A model generated the notes under the pieces. The model did not search any database. It was not told where the DNA came from and saw only the letters and a list, made by a program, of their open reading frames with translations. From NCBI GenBank assembly GCA_015689745.1, contig WVSO01000006.1, positions 31,398-95,397 on the forward strand: 64,000 nucleotides of DNA. The letters are read 5' to 3'. Positions 63,806-64,000 of the stretch are shown in pieces. This DNA is from Rhodobacterales bacterium HKCCSP123. GTDB taxonomy: Bacteria > Pseudomonadota > Alphaproteobacteria > Rhodobacterales > Rhodobacteraceae. Position numbers and translations under genes: made by a program. Each line of letters opens with the position of its first letter. The first letter of the stretch is position 1.

Positions 63806-64000
63806 TCAGTCGGTGCGCGAGACGAAGCCGCCCGCGCCGCGGCTGATCCGGCCCGCCATTTCGAGGATCGCAAGTGCCTGAGCAACGGCGCGCGGCGGGC
63901 GGCCGAGGGTGCGGATCAGCTGGTCTTCGGCGACCGGTTCGGGTCCGAGCAGCGCGAGGATCGCGCCCTCGTCCCCGCCCTCGGGCGCGGCCTTCGCGGG
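63806..64000 (-). CDS. dprA: DNA processing protein DprA, C-terminal end only
   Basis: The last 64 residues are visible: GAILALLGPEPVAEDQLIRT, LGRPPRAVAQALAILEMAG and RISRGAGGFVSRTD. This is the C-terminal winged-helix (DML1-like) domain of DprA, which loads RecA on incoming single-stranded DNA. The preceding Rossmann part lies beyond the window. dprA next to topA is a common arrangement in this group and supports the call. Confidence 0.82.
   Translation of the reverse strand, partial: PAKAAPEGGDEGAILALLGPEPVAEDQLIRTLGRPPRAVAQALAILEMAGRISRGAGGFVSRTD

Overview
The window is GC-rich chromosomal DNA of an alphaproteobacterium, most likely a member of the Rhodobacteraceae (Roseobacter/Rhodobacter group). 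The basis is the gene content: small conserved proteins of the DUF2927, DUF2842, DUF1467, DUF2065 and DUF1127 types, a dprA-topA neighbourhood, a TRAP transporter, an alphaproteobacterial-type GTTC-N7-GTTC LexA box, and the A/T-cored intergenic motifs typical of this group. I see no prophage, insertion sequence or CRISPR array. Most of the window is housekeeping; the accessory part is the first ~13 kb.

Region 1-7920 is a self-contained catabolic locus. Leftward genes encode a Gfo/Idh/MocA dehydrogenase, a TRAP solute-binding protein and a TRAP small permease cut by the window edge. Two FCD-type GntR regulators (2867 rightward, 3671 leftward) lie in the middle. Rightward from 4465 runs a tight operon of a citryl-CoA lyase-like protein, a PaaK-like acyl-CoA ligase, a VOC (glyoxalase/extradiol-like) enzyme and a glutathione S-transferase, closed by a hairpin. 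Palindromic operators sit where the regulators should act. The layout suggests import of an organic acid, CoA activation, retro-Claisen cleavage and later metal/glutathione-dependent steps; I do not recognise the pathway. Region 7921-9233 holds an apparent deletion scar: a winged-helix regulator fossil pressed against a dienelactone-hydrolase-like gene.

Region 9426-24189: an alpha/beta hydrolase, tRNA-Leu(UAA), a possible GNAT/YoaP-like protein, adenine and methylthioadenosine salvage (apt, mtnP) around a DUF2927 protein and an esterase-like gene, a flavodoxin-like protein, two SulP transporters, a flavin reductase, a GNAT enzyme, a GMC oxidoreductase and two unknown exported proteins in an operon.

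Region 24269-41396: ptsP (nitrogen PTS enzyme I), a tetR/NmrA-like/DUF1772 unit with two matching operators, lysC, an SDR, a threonine-dehydratase-like enzyme, the glmU-glmS-GNAT-VOC-alkD run, a phosphoglycolate-phosphatase-like HAD enzyme, a lone DegT-type aminotransferase, pyrG and secG.

Region 41700-64000: purA-DUF2842, a large acidic disordered protein, thiamine diphosphokinase, rpiA, gor, the hflK-hflC-DUF2065-Deg protease membrane quality-control group, a peptidoglycan-binding lipoprotein, a dnaE2 C-terminal relic directly behind a LexA box, a 2Fe-2S ferredoxin, aspS, a response regulator, methylmalonyl-CoA epimerase, DUF1467, an EI24 protein, a nitroreductase, a cytochrome c, topA and the end of dprA. 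Several intergenic regions at gene ends carry tandem near-perfect palindromes that probably act as bidirectional terminators.
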